DNA of 64,000 nt, taken from contig JAOALD010000001.1 of NCBI GenBank assembly GCA_025153755.1, forward strand, positions 992,001 to 1,056,000, read 5' to 3'. This document shows, one piece after another, positions 1-8,369 of this stretch. The notes beneath the pieces were generated by a model. It saw only the letters and a program-made list of their open reading frames with translations, did not search any database and was not told the origin of the DNA. The translations under genes and the position numbers were made by a program. The stretch comes from SAR92 clade bacterium H921 (GTDB lineage: Bacteria > Pseudomonadota > Gammaproteobacteria > Pseudomonadales > Porticoccaceae). Numbering within the stretch: position 1 is the stretch's first letter; every line of letters begins with the position of its first letter.

Positions 1-77
1 GCCTTCTCGCATGAACGTTTAAAGCGACGTAGTGCTACGTCAAAGGGCTCGTTTTCTTTAATTCGAACGCTTGGCAT
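1..77 (-). CDS. rpsU: 30S ribosomal protein S21 (partial, N-terminal 25 residues)
   Basis: Read on the minus strand from the ATG at 77, the frame gives [20 protein letters not shown] followed by a RSCEKA stretch, which is the highly conserved start of ribosomal protein S21 of the small subunit. The gene runs off the left edge of the window. An AGGA ribosome binding site lies about ten bases upstream. It is divergent from tsaD, the common gammaproteobacterial arrangement (tsaD next to rpsU-dnaG-rpoD), so the roughly 200 bases between them should hold both promoters. Confidence 0.95.
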   Translation of the reverse strand, partial: MPSVRIKENEPFDVALRRFKRSCEK

Positions 78-280
78 AAATGCATTATCCTGTAGTGAAA
101 TAAACCGCCGATACAGCCTGTCTGTAGTCGACTTCTCAAGGCCGCGTAGTCTATACATATCATCTGATCGATGCAAAGGTTTTTACTGCTCTTTTAACGG
201 CTTAAAACTACAGGTTCACACTGAGCCTCAGAGGGTTTAAAGTTGCACTCCTAAAATTTAGCAACCAAGGCATGTTTTAG

Positions 281-1324
281 ATGCTTGTACTAGGTATTGA
301 AACCTCATGCGATGAAACTGGACTCGCTATTTTCGATAGCGATCACGGTTTATTGGCACACACGCTGTATTCTCAGGTAAAACTGCACGCCGAGTACGGC
401 GGGGTGGTACCTGAGTTGGCGTCAAGAGATCATGTGCGCAAAATATTACCTATGCTTGGCAAGGTGCTGGCGAAGGCCAACATTGATAAGTCTCAACTCG
501 ATGGTATTGCCTACACCGCGGGACCGGGTTTGATGGGAGCGCTCATGGTGGGAGGAGCTATGGGCACTGCTCTTGGCTTTGCTCTAGGCATTCCAGTTGT
601 TGGTGTCCATCATATGGAAGGCCATCTGTTAGCCCCTATGCTAGAGGAAAAGCCGCCCCAGTTTCCGTTTGTGGCGCTATTGGTCTCAGGTGGTCATACT
701 CAGCTGGTATCAGTCACAGGCATCGGTGAGTATGAGCTAATGGGTGAGTCAATTGATGATGCTGCCGGCGAAGCCTTTGACAAAACCGCTAAATTGCTTG
801 ATTTAGACTATCCAGGCGGACCAGTGCTGGCCGAGATGGCTGATCGGGGTCAGATTGATCGGTTTAGTTTCCCGCGTCCAATGACTGACCGTCCAGGCTT
901 AGATTTTAGCTTTTCTGGATTAAAGACCTTTACCCGAAATTTAATAGAGAAAAACCGAGGTGATGATCTACTGCCCGATGATCAGACCATATTGGATATA
1001 TGCGCGGGCTTTCAAGAGGCAGTAGTCGATACGCTAGTGATCAAATGCACTCGCGCCATGCGTCAAACACAGATTAAAACCCTGGTTATTGCCGGCGGTG
1101 TTTCGGCTAACAGCAGGCTGCGACATAAACTTGAGGTCGCACTTAAGAAAGAGGGTGTCGAGGTGTTTTATGCGCGCCATGAATTTTGTACGGATAATGG
1201 AGCCATGATTGCCTACGCAGGTTGTCAGCGGTTATTAGCTGGACAGGTGAACCCACTTATGATCAGTGCCACGCCCCGCTGGCCTCTAGATCAATTGACG
1301 AGTTTAGACGAGGAAGCAATCTAA
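281..1324 (+). CDS. tsaD: tRNA N6-adenosine threonylcarbamoyltransferase TsaD
   Basis: TsaD transfers the threonylcarbamoyl group from TC-AMP to A37 of ANN-decoding tRNAs, working with TsaB and TsaE in the cytoplasm. The 347-residue protein has the family start [11 protein letters not shown] (residues 4-14), the metal-binding HMEGH motif with His111 and His115, and the ASKHA-fold nucleotide-binding segments ([17 protein letters not shown] near the C terminus). Length matches the family. The stop codon overlaps the folB start by one base (TAATG), so translation is probably coupled. Another threonylcarbamoylation-family gene, yciO, lies elsewhere in the window at 27632. Confidence 0.96.
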   Translation: MLVLGIETSCDETGLAIFDSDHGLLAHTLYSQVKLHAEYGGVVPELASRDHVRKILPMLGKVLAKANIDKSQLDGIAYTAGPGLMGALMVGGAMGTALGFALGIPVVGVHHMEGHLLAPMLEEKPPQFPFVALLVSGGHTQLVSVTGIGEYELMGESIDDAAGEAFDKTAKLLDLDYPGGPVLAEMADRGQIDRFSFPRPMTDRPGLDFSFSGLKTFTRNLIEKNRGDDLLPDDQTILDICAGFQEAVVDTLVIKCTRAMRQTQIKTLVIAGGVSANSRLRHKLEVALKKEGVEVFYARHEFCTDNGAMIAYAGCQRLLAGQVNPLMISATPRWPLDQLTSLDEEAI

Positions 1325-1680
1325 TGGATATTGTTTATATCAGAGACCTGCGTATTGAGACCATTATTGGAATCTATGACTGGGAACGAGAAGTAAAGCA
1401 AACAGTGAGTCTGGATCTAGAAATGGCTCATGATATTCGCAAGGCTGCGCGAACAGACGATATTCAGTATGCACTGAACTACAAGTCTATCGCCAAGCGG
1501 CTTATTGCGTTTATTGAGCAGGCAGAGTTTTTGCTCGTTGAACGGATGGCTGAAGAAGTGGCCGACATAGTTACCAAAGAGTTTTCAGTGCCCTGGCTGA
1601 AATTGCGCGTTAGTAAACCTGGCGCCCTAAGGGGGTCTTTAGATGTGGGTATTATTATTGAGCGAGGAGAACGACCCTAG
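1324..1680 (+). CDS. folB: Dihydroneopterin aldolase FolB
   Basis: FolB cleaves dihydroneopterin to 6-hydroxymethyl-dihydropterin in folate synthesis. The 118-residue protein starts [20 protein letters not shown], which matches FolB of enterobacteria closely, and retains the LVERMAEEVA and VSKPGA...VGIIIERG segments. A longer frame exists from 1222 but that would lie inside tsaD; the ATG at 1324 overlapping the tsaD stop is the natural start. The next gene, folK, carries out the following pathway step and overlaps the folB stop by one base, so the three genes look like one operon. Confidence 0.95.
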   Translation: MDIVYIRDLRIETIIGIYDWEREVKQTVSLDLEMAHDIRKAARTDDIQYALNYKSIAKRLIAFIEQAEFLLVERMAEEVADIVTKEFSVPWLKLRVSKPGALRGSLDVGIIIERGERP

Positions 1681-2195
1681 TGGCACTTATCTATCTTAGC
1701 CTTGGCAGCAATATTGAGCGTCAAAGACGCATCGGTGCGGCGCTTGATGCTTTGGCAGATTATTTTGGCGAACTAACTATTTCTTCTGTCTATGAAAGTG
1801 AGTCAGTAGGCTTTGAGGGCGATAGTTTCTATAATCTGGTGTTAGGTATAAACACGGCGTCTACGGTCGGTGTTGTGTCGAAAATACTCAAAGACATCGA
1901 AGACCAAAATGGCCGTGATCGCAGTGCACCAAAATTTGGTGCTAGAAGCCTAGATATAGATATTCTGACGTTTGAATCTATGGCTGCTGAAATCGATGGC
2001 ATAAAATTACCTAGGGATGAGATACTCAAAAACGCTTTTGTGTTGCTACCGCTGGCTGAAATTGCACCCCATAGCATACATCCCGTAACTGGCCAGACTT
2101 ACGCTCAACACTGGGCAGCCTATGATAAAACCAAACAGAAACTCTGGCCGATTGCTTTTAAGTGGCGCAATCACAATTTAACCGTAGCCAATTAG
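1680..2195 (+). CDS. folK: 2-amino-4-hydroxy-6-hydroxymethyldihydropteridine pyrophosphokinase FolK
   Basis: FolK transfers pyrophosphate from ATP to the product of FolB. The 171-residue protein has the HPPK landmarks: YLSLGSNI at residues 4-11, SSVYESESVGF, the FYNLV segment, DIEDQNGRDRS, FGARSLDIDIL with the magnesium-binding DID aspartates, and the LPLAEIAP C-terminal motif. The start is a GTG whose G is the last base of the folB stop, so translational coupling is likely. Last gene of the tsaD-folB-folK group. Confidence 0.95.
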   Translation: MALIYLSLGSNIERQRRIGAALDALADYFGELTISSVYESESVGFEGDSFYNLVLGINTASTVGVVSKILKDIEDQNGRDRSAPKFGARSLDIDILTFESMAAEIDGIKLPRDEILKNAFVLLPLAEIAPHSIHPVTGQTYAQHWAAYDKTKQKLWPIAFKWRNHNLTVAN

Positions 2196-2247
2196 CTTTT
2201 TGCCTTTAATCCCCTCTCGATAGTGACTTAAATATCTAATACTGTTG

Positions 2248-2275
2248 TTTGAATGATAGAAAGCTTGTCTATACT
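2248..2275 (+). promoter_or_regulatory. Candidate sigma-70 promoter for the OmpA-like lipoprotein gene
   Basis: TTTGAA at 2248-2253 and TATACT at 2270-2275 are separated by 16 bases, upstream of the gene at 2341. Downstream in the presumed 5' leader, GGGCA (2305-2309) and TGCCC (2314-2318) can form a short hairpin followed by a T-rich run, which could be a weak attenuator or the terminator of the folK transcript. Both are read by eye only. Confidence 0.35.
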
Positions 2276-2340
2276 CTGTTTAGTGTTCTGACAATGTTCA
2301 AGTAGGGCAATGATGCCCATTTTTATTTAATGGAGTAACA

Positions 2341-3018
2341 ATGAAAAGGTCTTTGCTCGCCCCAATTTTTGCGAGTGCTCTGGTGCTGTTGCAAGCATGC
2401 AGCACCTTTGCCCCATCTCCGAGCAAGCAAGAAATTAATGAAGCAGCCATTGGCACACGTTCTGACACCATTTTGGGCGCGGTATTAGCCTACCTGGGTG
2501 ATCAATATAAAAACAGGTATCAACGCAATCAGGTTATTCTCGCTGCCGCGGGAGGCGATAAAGCCATTCTTGGCGGTGTTGACTATTACATGAGCCTTCA
2601 AGAAACTAGGTTATCGAAATTGCTCCGTGGCACGGGCGTTAGGTTGGAGCGTTTGGGTAACGCTATTAGCCTTATTATGCCCAGTCATATTGTCTTTACC
2701 ATCGATAGTAGCGATATTAGCACTCAGTTTTACCCTGTGCTCCATTCTGTTGCCATGGTGATTGCTGAGTATGATAAAACCCTGGTGGTGGTAGCCGGTC
2801 ATACCGATAGAGATTGCGGCGCGGGTTGCAGTTTAGCCTTATCTCTTGAGTGGGCTAGGTCGATTTCTGGTTACCTAATGTCCAAGGATATTTTTGCAGA
2901 CCGGCTAGAGCCCACCGGATTTGGCGAACGCTATCCAATTGCTAGCAATGATAGTGAAGAAGGTAAGCGATTAAACCGCCGGGTTGAAATTACCCTGCTG
3001 CCCATCGATGGAAGCTAA
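2341..3018 (+). CDS. OmpA-family outer-membrane lipoprotein
   Basis: The 225-residue protein begins with a lipoprotein signal peptide: Lys-Arg n-region, hydrophobic stretch, and lipobox LQAC with the lipidated cysteine at residue 20. The C-terminal half is an OmpA-like peptidoglycan-binding domain (IVFTIDSSDI, then VVVAGHTDRD, and the terminal RLNRRVEITLLP), as in YiaD/Pal-type proteins. It probably anchors the outer membrane to peptidoglycan. The domain carries a Cys pair (DCGAGC) just after the GHTD motif where relatives usually have small residues; these could form a periplasmic disulfide. GGAG sits seven bases before the ATG. It has its own promoter candidate and stands alone between folK and a converging minus-strand group. 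Confidence 0.85.
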   Translation: MKRSLLAPIFASALVLLQACSTFAPSPSKQEINEAAIGTRSDTILGAVLAYLGDQYKNRYQRNQVILAAAGGDKAILGGVDYYMSLQETRLSKLLRGTGVRLERLGNAISLIMPSHIVFTIDSSDISTQFYPVLHSVAMVIAEYDKTLVVVAGHTDRDCGAGCSLALSLEWARSISGYLMSKDIFADRLEPTGFGERYPIASNDSEEGKRLNRRVEITLLPIDGS

Positions 3019-3033
3019 TTGAACGGCTACAGA

Positions 3034-3780
3034 CTATAGGCTGTTGGAGCTGCCACCATCAACGGCGATTGTTTGGCCTGTCATATAGGTTGCTTTAACC
3101 GCTAAAAAGTAAACAGTCTGAGCTATATCTTGCTCTGTACCCAATCTTCCCATTGGTACTTTGCTTAAAACAGAGTCCTGTTTTTGTTGGTCATCGGACT
3201 CGTGTTCTGGCCACAGTATTGCGCCTGGAGCAACGCTATTAACACGCACTTCTGGCCCAAGCTCCTTGGCTAGAGACTTGGTCATAGCGATGTTCCCAGC
3301 CTTAGCGATGGTGTAGATAGGATGACTCTGCAATGCCTGACGCGCATGCATATCTGAGATATTGATGATTGAACCCTGTGCCTCTGTTAGAAGCGGCGCT
3401 AATTTTTGAGAGATAAAAAAGGGTCCTTTGAGATTGCTGTTGATCAGGTCGTTCCACTGCTGGTCATCGCAACTATCCAGCGCCGTTGGGTAAAAACTAG
3501 AGGCATTATTAATCAGTACATCCAGTCGACCTAGGTCTCTGACGAGGTCGGCAATTTTTTCCAAACCGGTCATGTCATTAAGGTCGCTTTGTATGAGCAA
3601 GCAACTGTTTTCGCGTTGAGCATTTAAGTCTTCACAAAGTTTGTCAGCGGCCGCGGCAGAATTGTTGTAGTGCACCACTATTTGATAACCGTGGCTGTGA
3701 AAAATACGCGCAATAACTGCACCAATGCGGCGTGCCGCCCCTGTAATCAATACCACAGGACTGTTTTTGTTAGGGTTCAT
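3034..3780 (-). CDS. folM: Pteridine reductase / FolM-type short-chain dehydrogenase
   Basis: A 248-residue SDR. The nucleotide-binding motif is TGAARRIG (residues 14-21), the TGxxxRxG variant typical of pteridine reductases rather than the usual TGxxxGxG of SDRs. NNASSF follows in the centre, and the catalytic Tyr and Lys are in YTIAK. VNSVAPGAILWPE and the C-terminal YMTGQTIAVDGG are also typical of this group. It likely reduces dihydromonapterin/dihydrofolate-type pterins with NADPH. It is encoded three bases downstream of cca and converges on the folate genes tsaD-folB-folK, which fits a pterin role. Substrate is inferred from family and context. Confidence 0.85.
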   Translation of the reverse strand: MNPNKNSPVVLITGAARRIGAVIARIFHSHGYQIVVHYNNSAAAADKLCEDLNAQRENSCLLIQSDLNDMTGLEKIADLVRDLGRLDVLINNASSFYPTALDSCDDQQWNDLINSNLKGPFFISQKLAPLLTEAQGSIINISDMHARQALQSHPIYTIAKAGNIAMTKSLAKELGPEVRVNSVAPGAILWPEHESDDQQKQDSVLSKVPMGRLGTEQDIAQTVYFLAVKATYMTGQTIAVDGGSSNSL

Positions 3781-3783
3781 AAG

Positions 3784-5013
3784 CTATTCCGAATAATGTG
3801 CTTTAAAGTCTGCGAGTGCGGCTGTTTGGCGCGCACTCAATTGTTTGCCTATCTCAGCGCCGCTAATGCCTGCTGCCACTAGATCAGCGACATCAGTTTT
3901 GACTATGCATTCACGTGCCTCACGCAGGTACGCAGAGGAGGGGTAAGCCCGATCTTCGAAACCTGTTCTACCACGGGCATCTGCTTCACAGCAGGTTAAG
4001 AAGTCCTCTAAGCGATTGCTTGATTTTAGTGCGCCAATAGCTTTGAGCAGTTTCAGCAATGTTTCAGGCCTTAGCTCAAAGGCCTTATGGCAGAGCAGAT
4101 GAAATTCGGTGACCACCATGGCCAGTTGGCGATGTTCATTTGGGACTTTGAGTCTATCACATATGTCTTTTACCAGGGGTAAACCCCTCGCTTCATGGCC
4201 CGAGTGGCTCGGCAATATATGGTCTGGAGTAATACCCTTGCCCAAATCATGAACCATGACAGAAAAGCGAATCGGCGAGCTATCAGACAGTCGTACGGCC
4301 TGTTGCAGTGACATCAATGTATGAATGCCAGTATCAATCTCCGGATGGTAATCAGCACGCTGTGCGACTCCAAAGAGCTTCTCAACTTCGGGGAGAAGCA
4401 CTGCCAGAGCGCCACAGTCGCGCAGTGTCTGAAGATAAATATCCGGAGACCGCTCACACAGGGCGCGTTCGGTCTCTTTCCAGACTCTCTCTGCGACCAG
4501 GTGTTGTAATTCACCGCTGGCTGAAATCGTCGACATCAGACTGAGGGTTTCTTCAGCTATGCTAAAACCGAGGTGATGGTAGCGTGCAGCAAAACGCGCG
4601 ACTCTGAGAACACGCAGAGGATCCTCAGTGAAAGCTGGGGAGACATGGCGCAGTATTTTATTAGACAGATCCTGCTGACCGTTATGAGGGTCAATAATAC
4701 TGCCGTCATCATCTTCGGCCATGGCATTAATGGTTAGATCACGACGAATTAAGTCATCCTGGAGGCTAACATCTGGCGCAGTGTGAAAAGCAAACCCCCC
4801 ATAGCCATGCCCAGATTTTCGCTCGGTTCGAGCAAGAGCATATTCCTCGCCTGATAGAGTGTTTATAAAAACCGGAAAATCCTGCCCCACTGGCTGATAG
4901 CCTAATTCAAGCATTTGTTGAGGCGAGCTACCAACCACGACCCAGTCATTTTCATCACTTGGGTAGTTGAGTAATTTGTCACGAACAGCGCCGCCGACTC
5001 GATAGATCTTCAT
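3784..5013 (-). CDS. cca: Multifunctional CCA-adding tRNA nucleotidyltransferase
   Basis: Adds or repairs the 3' CCA of tRNAs. The 409-residue protein has the class II head motif VGGAVRDKLL (residues 6-15), the TERKSGHGYGGF and RRDLTINAMA motifs, and a C-terminal HD phosphohydrolase domain (VMVHDLGKG), as in the multifunctional E. coli enzyme of 412 residues. The start is the ATG at 5013 with GGAAG seven bases upstream; a TTG four codons earlier lacks support. Oddity: the catalytic DxD motif (Asp21/Asp23 in E. coli) reads Glu21-Asn22-Asp23 here, preceded by Asp20. Cotranscribed with the pteridine reductase three bases downstream. Confidence 0.95.
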   Translation of the reverse strand: MKIYRVGGAVRDKLLNYPSDENDWVVVGSSPQQMLELGYQPVGQDFPVFINTLSGEEYALARTERKSGHGYGGFAFHTAPDVSLQDDLIRRDLTINAMAEDDDGSIIDPHNGQQDLSNKILRHVSPAFTEDPLRVLRVARFAARYHHLGFSIAEETLSLMSTISASGELQHLVAERVWKETERALCERSPDIYLQTLRDCGALAVLLPEVEKLFGVAQRADYHPEIDTGIHTLMSLQQAVRLSDSSPIRFSVMVHDLGKGITPDHILPSHSGHEARGLPLVKDICDRLKVPNEHRQLAMVVTEFHLLCHKAFELRPETLLKLLKAIGALKSSNRLEDFLTCCEADARGRTGFEDRAYPSSAYLREARECIVKTDVADLVAAGISGAEIGKQLSARQTAALADFKAHYSE

Positions 5014-5022
5014 GTGCACTTC

Positions 5023-5040
5023 CAATGGTTTTTACCATTG
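5023..5040 (-). promoter_or_regulatory. Perfect hairpin abutting the cca ribosome binding site
   Basis: CAATGGT (5023-5029) and ACCATTG (5034-5040) form a perfect 7-bp stem with a four-base loop. On the minus strand its last stem base is the first G of the GGAAG ribosome binding site of cca. It could affect cca translation or be a protein-binding palindrome. Function is not known. Confidence 0.35.
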
Positions 5041-5072
5041 TAGAGCGGGGCGGTTAGTAGCTCAATATATGA

Positions 5073-5801
5073 TTAGGCTTCTGTGTGTGCTTGCACTAGG
5101 CTACTAAGTCCGGCCAGATTGAGAATTTCGATTTCTTTATTGTCGCATTTTATAAGACCAATCGCCTGAAAGCGGCTAAACACCCGACTTACAGTTTCAA
5201 CAGTGAGACCCAAGTAGTTGCCTATGTCTGCTCGTGACATTGGCAACCTAAATCTTGTTGGACTAAGCCTACGGCGCCCAAGTCGGTCTGACAGACTCAG
5301 AAGCAAACTGGCAATTCGTTCCTTAGCAGAGTTCTTCCCAAGCAGAGTTATAAGCCGTTGATCACTGCTAATCTCGCGCGCCATAAGTTGCATAAAGTGT
5401 TTTTGTAGCGCTGGCATAGTAACACTTAGCTCCTCAAATTTAGTGAAGGGAATTTCACAGATAGATGTTGTCCCCAGAGCCAAAGCAGTATTTTTATGGC
5501 GGTTGTCGGCAATCCCGTCCCAGCCGAATATCTCTCCTGGCAGATAAAATCCGGTGACCTGTTCAGTGCCATCGTCACTGACGCAAAACGATTTTATCGC
5601 GCCGCTACGAATAGCATATATGGAGGTGAAGGTATCTCCACTATGAAATACTGGCTGATTTTTATGCAAAGGAGCAAGTTTTTGGACTACCTCACTGAGT
5701 CGATGTAAGTCATCTGACTCAAGAGTCAAGGGTGAAAACAGGGCGCCCATTTGACAGTCCTCGCTGAAAGCTGTTCTGGCGCTGTGTTTTGTAAATTGCA
5801 T
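5073..5801 (-). CDS. Crp/Fnr-family transcription regulator, Fnr-like with incomplete iron-sulfur ligand set
   Basis: A 242-residue protein closely similar to E. coli FNR along its length: YAIRSGAIKS and ITGF-like VTGFYLPGEIFGWD in the sensor domain, CEIPF, the dimer helix, and a helix-turn-helix with GNYLGLTVETVSRVFSRFQ. The recognition residues Glu-(Thr-Val)-Ser-Arg match FNR, so it should still read TTGAT half-sites. FNR binds [4Fe-4S] with Cys20, 23, 29 and 122. Here the matching N-terminal segment is SEDCQMGALFSP: only the Cys23 and Cys122 equivalents remain, with Ser and Phe at the other two places. It is therefore unlikely to hold an oxygen-labile [4Fe-4S] cluster. The ATG at 5801 is chosen because it gives the family length; a frame 38 codons longer is open but unlike FNR. 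Confidence 0.85.
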   Translation of the reverse strand: MQFTKHSARTAFSEDCQMGALFSPLTLESDDLHRLSEVVQKLAPLHKNQPVFHSGDTFTSIYAIRSGAIKSFCVSDDGTEQVTGFYLPGEIFGWDGIADNRHKNTALALGTTSICEIPFTKFEELSVTMPALQKHFMQLMAREISSDQRLITLLGKNSAKERIASLLLSLSDRLGRRRLSPTRFRLPMSRADIGNYLGLTVETVSRVFSRFQAIGLIKCDNKEIEILNLAGLSSLVQAHTEA

Positions 5802-6138
5802 TATCGTGTTCCCATCGATACAAAGTACATGAACATAAAAAGTACCACGAGGCGCCCTAAAGTCCTTTTGAGCTATCTCAGTGATTAGTATAGACAGAGA
5901 AATGAAGTACACCATTTATAGAGGCGGTAAAAGCAAAGTATTTTCGCCGTGACCTAGGTTGAAATTGCCTTGTGGCTATAGCTAGTTGCCTCGGGGCTTA
6001 TGCTGAGTAATAGCCTGTTACCACGGATTGGTGTGCGTATCTAAAAGATGAGGAGCTCTAGGTCTCCTCAGAGTTTCGGGTGTTTGCGGTACCTAGAGCT
6101 GGGCTTGGGCCCTAGCCCTAAACTTACTGGGATGGGCT
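5802..6138. other. Intergenic stretch between msrA and the Fnr-like gene
   Basis: About 340 bases with no convincing gene. It holds the leader of the Fnr-like gene, including a weak FNR-like dyad (TTGAG, four bases, CTCAG at 5868-5881) that would suit autoregulation but departs from TTGATnnnnATCAA at three positions. It also contains a hairpin TGAGGAG/CTCCTCA (6049-6070) and a GGGCT/AGCCC dyad near 6101-6118, downstream of msrA. Neither has a T-run, so I do not call them terminators. Confidence 0.4.
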
Positions 6139-6753
6139 TTATTCAGAGGTTTCGGTACCCCAGAGTTGTTGGAGGCGTTTATCACGACCGCAGCTCCAGC
6201 GGTAGTAGCGATAGCGTGTGGAATTCTTTTTGTAATAGTCCTGATGATAGGGTTCAGCAGCATAAAAGTTAGTTGCCATAGTAATCTCTGTGGCAACTGA
6301 CATATCGAGTTTACCGCTGTTAACAACTCGATCTAAAGATGCGAGCGAAGCACGTTTTTGAGCCTCATCATGATAAAAAATTTCACTTCGGTACTGCAGT
6401 CCTCGATCACAGAACTGCCCGTTGGCATCCTCTGGGTCAATGTTTGCCCAAAAATGCTCAAGAAGCTTTTCAAAGCTAACCTTGGAGCTATCGAATAATA
6501 TTTGTACGGCCTCCGTGTGTCCGGTATTGCCAGAAGAAACCTGCTTGTAGGTAGGGTTGGCCAGACTGCCTCCCGTATAGCCAGAAATTACCGAGTTCAC
6601 GCCATGGAGTTTCTCAAAATCACTTTCCATACACCAAAAGCACCCGCCGGCAAAGGTTGCCAGCTTTTCTTCTGCTACAGCATTTATGGCGCCAAGGCTT
6701 AGCAGGCAGATGCAGATATTTACTGACCTAATATAAGCACTGTGGTTTGACAC
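6139..6753 (-). CDS. msrA: Peptide-methionine (S)-S-oxide reductase, exported
   Basis: MsrA repairs oxidised methionine. The catalytic motif GCFWC is at residues 37-41 (nucleophile Cys38), followed by the family segments SGYTGG, GHTEAVQI, QYRSEIFYH and EPYHQDYY. The start is the GTG at 6753: it has a strong GGAG seven bases upstream, whereas the longer TTG frame at 6786 has none. From this start a signal peptide is visible (hydrophobic stretch around residues 11-25, then AVA-EE cleavage), so the protein probably works in the periplasm. About 200 residues, normal for the family. It is divergent from the ccm operon, another periplasmic thiol-redox system. Confidence 0.9.
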   Translation of the reverse strand: MSNHSAYIRSVNICICLLSLGAINAVAEEKLATFAGGCFWCMESDFEKLHGVNSVISGYTGGSLANPTYKQVSSGNTGHTEAVQILFDSSKVSFEKLLEHFWANIDPEDANGQFCDRGLQYRSEIFYHDEAQKRASLASLDRVVNSGKLDMSVATEITMATNFYAAEPYHQDYYKKNSTRYRYYRWSCGRDKRLQQLWGTETSE

Positions 6754-7039
6754 GGCGATCTCCAGTAGTTTCTTAGTTTTTCGCAAATCATTAGCGTACG
6801 CTTTTGACTGTCAAATGCCAAATAGTTCCCCATGATTTTGCATTGCGTCAAAACCCCCATCAACTCAGTTTCTTGGTAATAAGCTGCAGGCGCCCTCGTT
6901 TTTGACATCAGCTATTAGGCAGAGAAACTTATCAGACACGAAAGTCTGTGTAAGTGCTGTAACTAATTGATCTAAACTCAACATTTACCGGCTTATTTTT
7001 GGCATAATAACCGAGCAAAAATAGTCTCGGATAAACCTG

Positions 7040-7672
7040 TTGCCAAATACGTCACTTCTCACAGTTGAGCGCCTTTGTTTTGAGCGCGATGATTGCAATG
7101 TCTTCGAGCAGATCGACCTCAGGGTTAATGCTGGTGATATAGTGCAGATCGAGGGTATAAATGGCAGTGGCAAAACTACTCTATTGCGCCTTCTCACCAC
7201 TGCCTTGCAGCCGACATCCGGCACTATTAGCTATAGCGGGCAATCAATAGATCTATGTCGATACCAGTATCTGTCCGATATCTTATATTTGGGGCACCAG
7301 CCAGCAGTTAAGATGACTCTAACCGCCGCTGAAAATTTACGTTGGATGACGGCAGGATCTAGTGCCTGCCCAGAGACTGCGCTAGTTGCGGTGGGACTTG
7401 CTGGTTATGTTGATGTGCCCTGTTACAGCCTGTCTGCGGGCCAGCACCGCCGGGTTGCATTGGCTCGTTTATTAATGACAGATGCCCTTGTTTGGTTTTT
7501 GGATGAACCCTTCACCGCTATTGATAAGCAGGGCGTAGGATTTTTAGAAAACTGCATGCGCGATCATGTAAAACGGGGCGGAGCGATAGTTCTTTCTTCC
7601 CACCAAGATCTGCGGCTTGACGGCGTGCGTAAGTATCAATTAATGCCCCATACCGACCAGAGGGGGCTGTAA
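7040..7672 (+). CDS. ccmA: Heme exporter ATP-binding protein CcmA
   Basis: ATPase of the CcmABCD complex, which releases holo-CcmE for cytochrome c maturation. The 210-residue protein has Walker A GINGSGKTT (residues 39-47), ABC signature LSAGQ, and Walker B WFLDEP. VQIEGINGSGKTTLLRLL aligns with E. coli CcmA. The start is a TTG with only a weak ribosome binding site; no other start near the domain edge is available. The stop overlaps the ccmB ATG (TAATG). First gene of a complete ccmABCDEFGHI operon. Confidence 0.95.
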   Translation: MPNTSLLTVERLCFERDDCNVFEQIDLRVNAGDIVQIEGINGSGKTTLLRLLTTALQPTSGTISYSGQSIDLCRYQYLSDILYLGHQPAVKMTLTAAENLRWMTAGSSACPETALVAVGLAGYVDVPCYSLSAGQHRRVALARLLMTDALVWFLDEPFTAIDKQGVGFLENCMRDHVKRGGAIVLSSHQDLRLDGVRKYQLMPHTDQRGL

Positions 7673-8343
7673 TGCACGGCGGATTCTCAGCATATTTGCG
7701 GCGTGATTTACTGCTGGCTTACCGTCGCCGGGGTGAAGCAGCTAGTCCCCTGATATTTTTTATTATGGTGTCGACATTGATACCTTTGGGTATCACGCCG
7801 GAGTCAGGGCGTTTGGCTGAGATTGCGCCGGGAATCATTTGGGTTATGGCGCTATTAGCCACACTTCTATCGACCGATGGATTATTTGCCAATGATTATC
7901 AAGATGGCTCATTGGAGCAACTTTTGATCAGCCCCCAACTATTGGCAATGCCGGTATTGGGCAAGGTTACCGCCCACTGGATGGTGACAGGTTTGCCTCT
8001 GACCTTGGTGTCTCCCTTGTTGGGGGTGATGCTATCGCTGCCGCAGGAGGGGTACTTGCCATTGCTTGCTAGTTTGGCCCTAGGAACTGCCTGCTTGAGT
8101 CTGATTGGGGCAGTTGGTGCGGCCCTGACCGTTTCTTTGCGCAGAGGAGGTCTATTACTTTCACTGCTGGTGATGCCTCTATACATGCCGGTAATTATTT
8201 TTGGCAGCGCTACGGTGCAAAGCGCCATCGACGGTTTTGTCTGGTTCGGACCGCTGGCAATTTTAGGTGCCATGTTGGCGGCGGCGGTCGCCCTTTGCCC
8301 GCTGGCGAGCGCCGGTGCATTGAGACTGGCTAGTATTAACTAG
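7672..8343 (+). CDS. ccmB: Heme exporter membrane subunit CcmB
   Basis: Polytopic inner-membrane subunit that pairs with CcmA. The 223-residue protein has six hydrophobic segments, and FFIMVSTLIPLGITPE, DYQDGSLEQLLISP and PLYMPVIIFG match the CcmB family. Length is as expected. Translation is probably coupled to ccmA through the one-base overlap. Confidence 0.95.
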   Translation: MHGGFSAYLRRDLLLAYRRRGEAASPLIFFIMVSTLIPLGITPESGRLAEIAPGIIWVMALLATLLSTDGLFANDYQDGSLEQLLISPQLLAMPVLGKVTAHWMVTGLPLTLVSPLLGVMLSLPQEGYLPLLASLALGTACLSLIGAVGAALTVSLRRGGLLLSLLVMPLYMPVIIFGSATVQSAIDGFVWFGPLAILGAMLAAAVALCPLASAGALRLASIN

Positions 8344-8369
8344 ATGTTTTGGATAATGAGACGAACCCT

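Noticed and set aside
6049-6070. TGAGGAG/CTCCTCA hairpin as the msrA terminator
   Set aside because: It lies 70 bases from the gene end and lacks a T-run on the minus strand.
6967-6981. TTGAT-CTAAA-CTCAA upstream of ccmA as an FNR box
   Set aside because: Spacing is five rather than four bases and the second half-site is imperfect; too weak to call.
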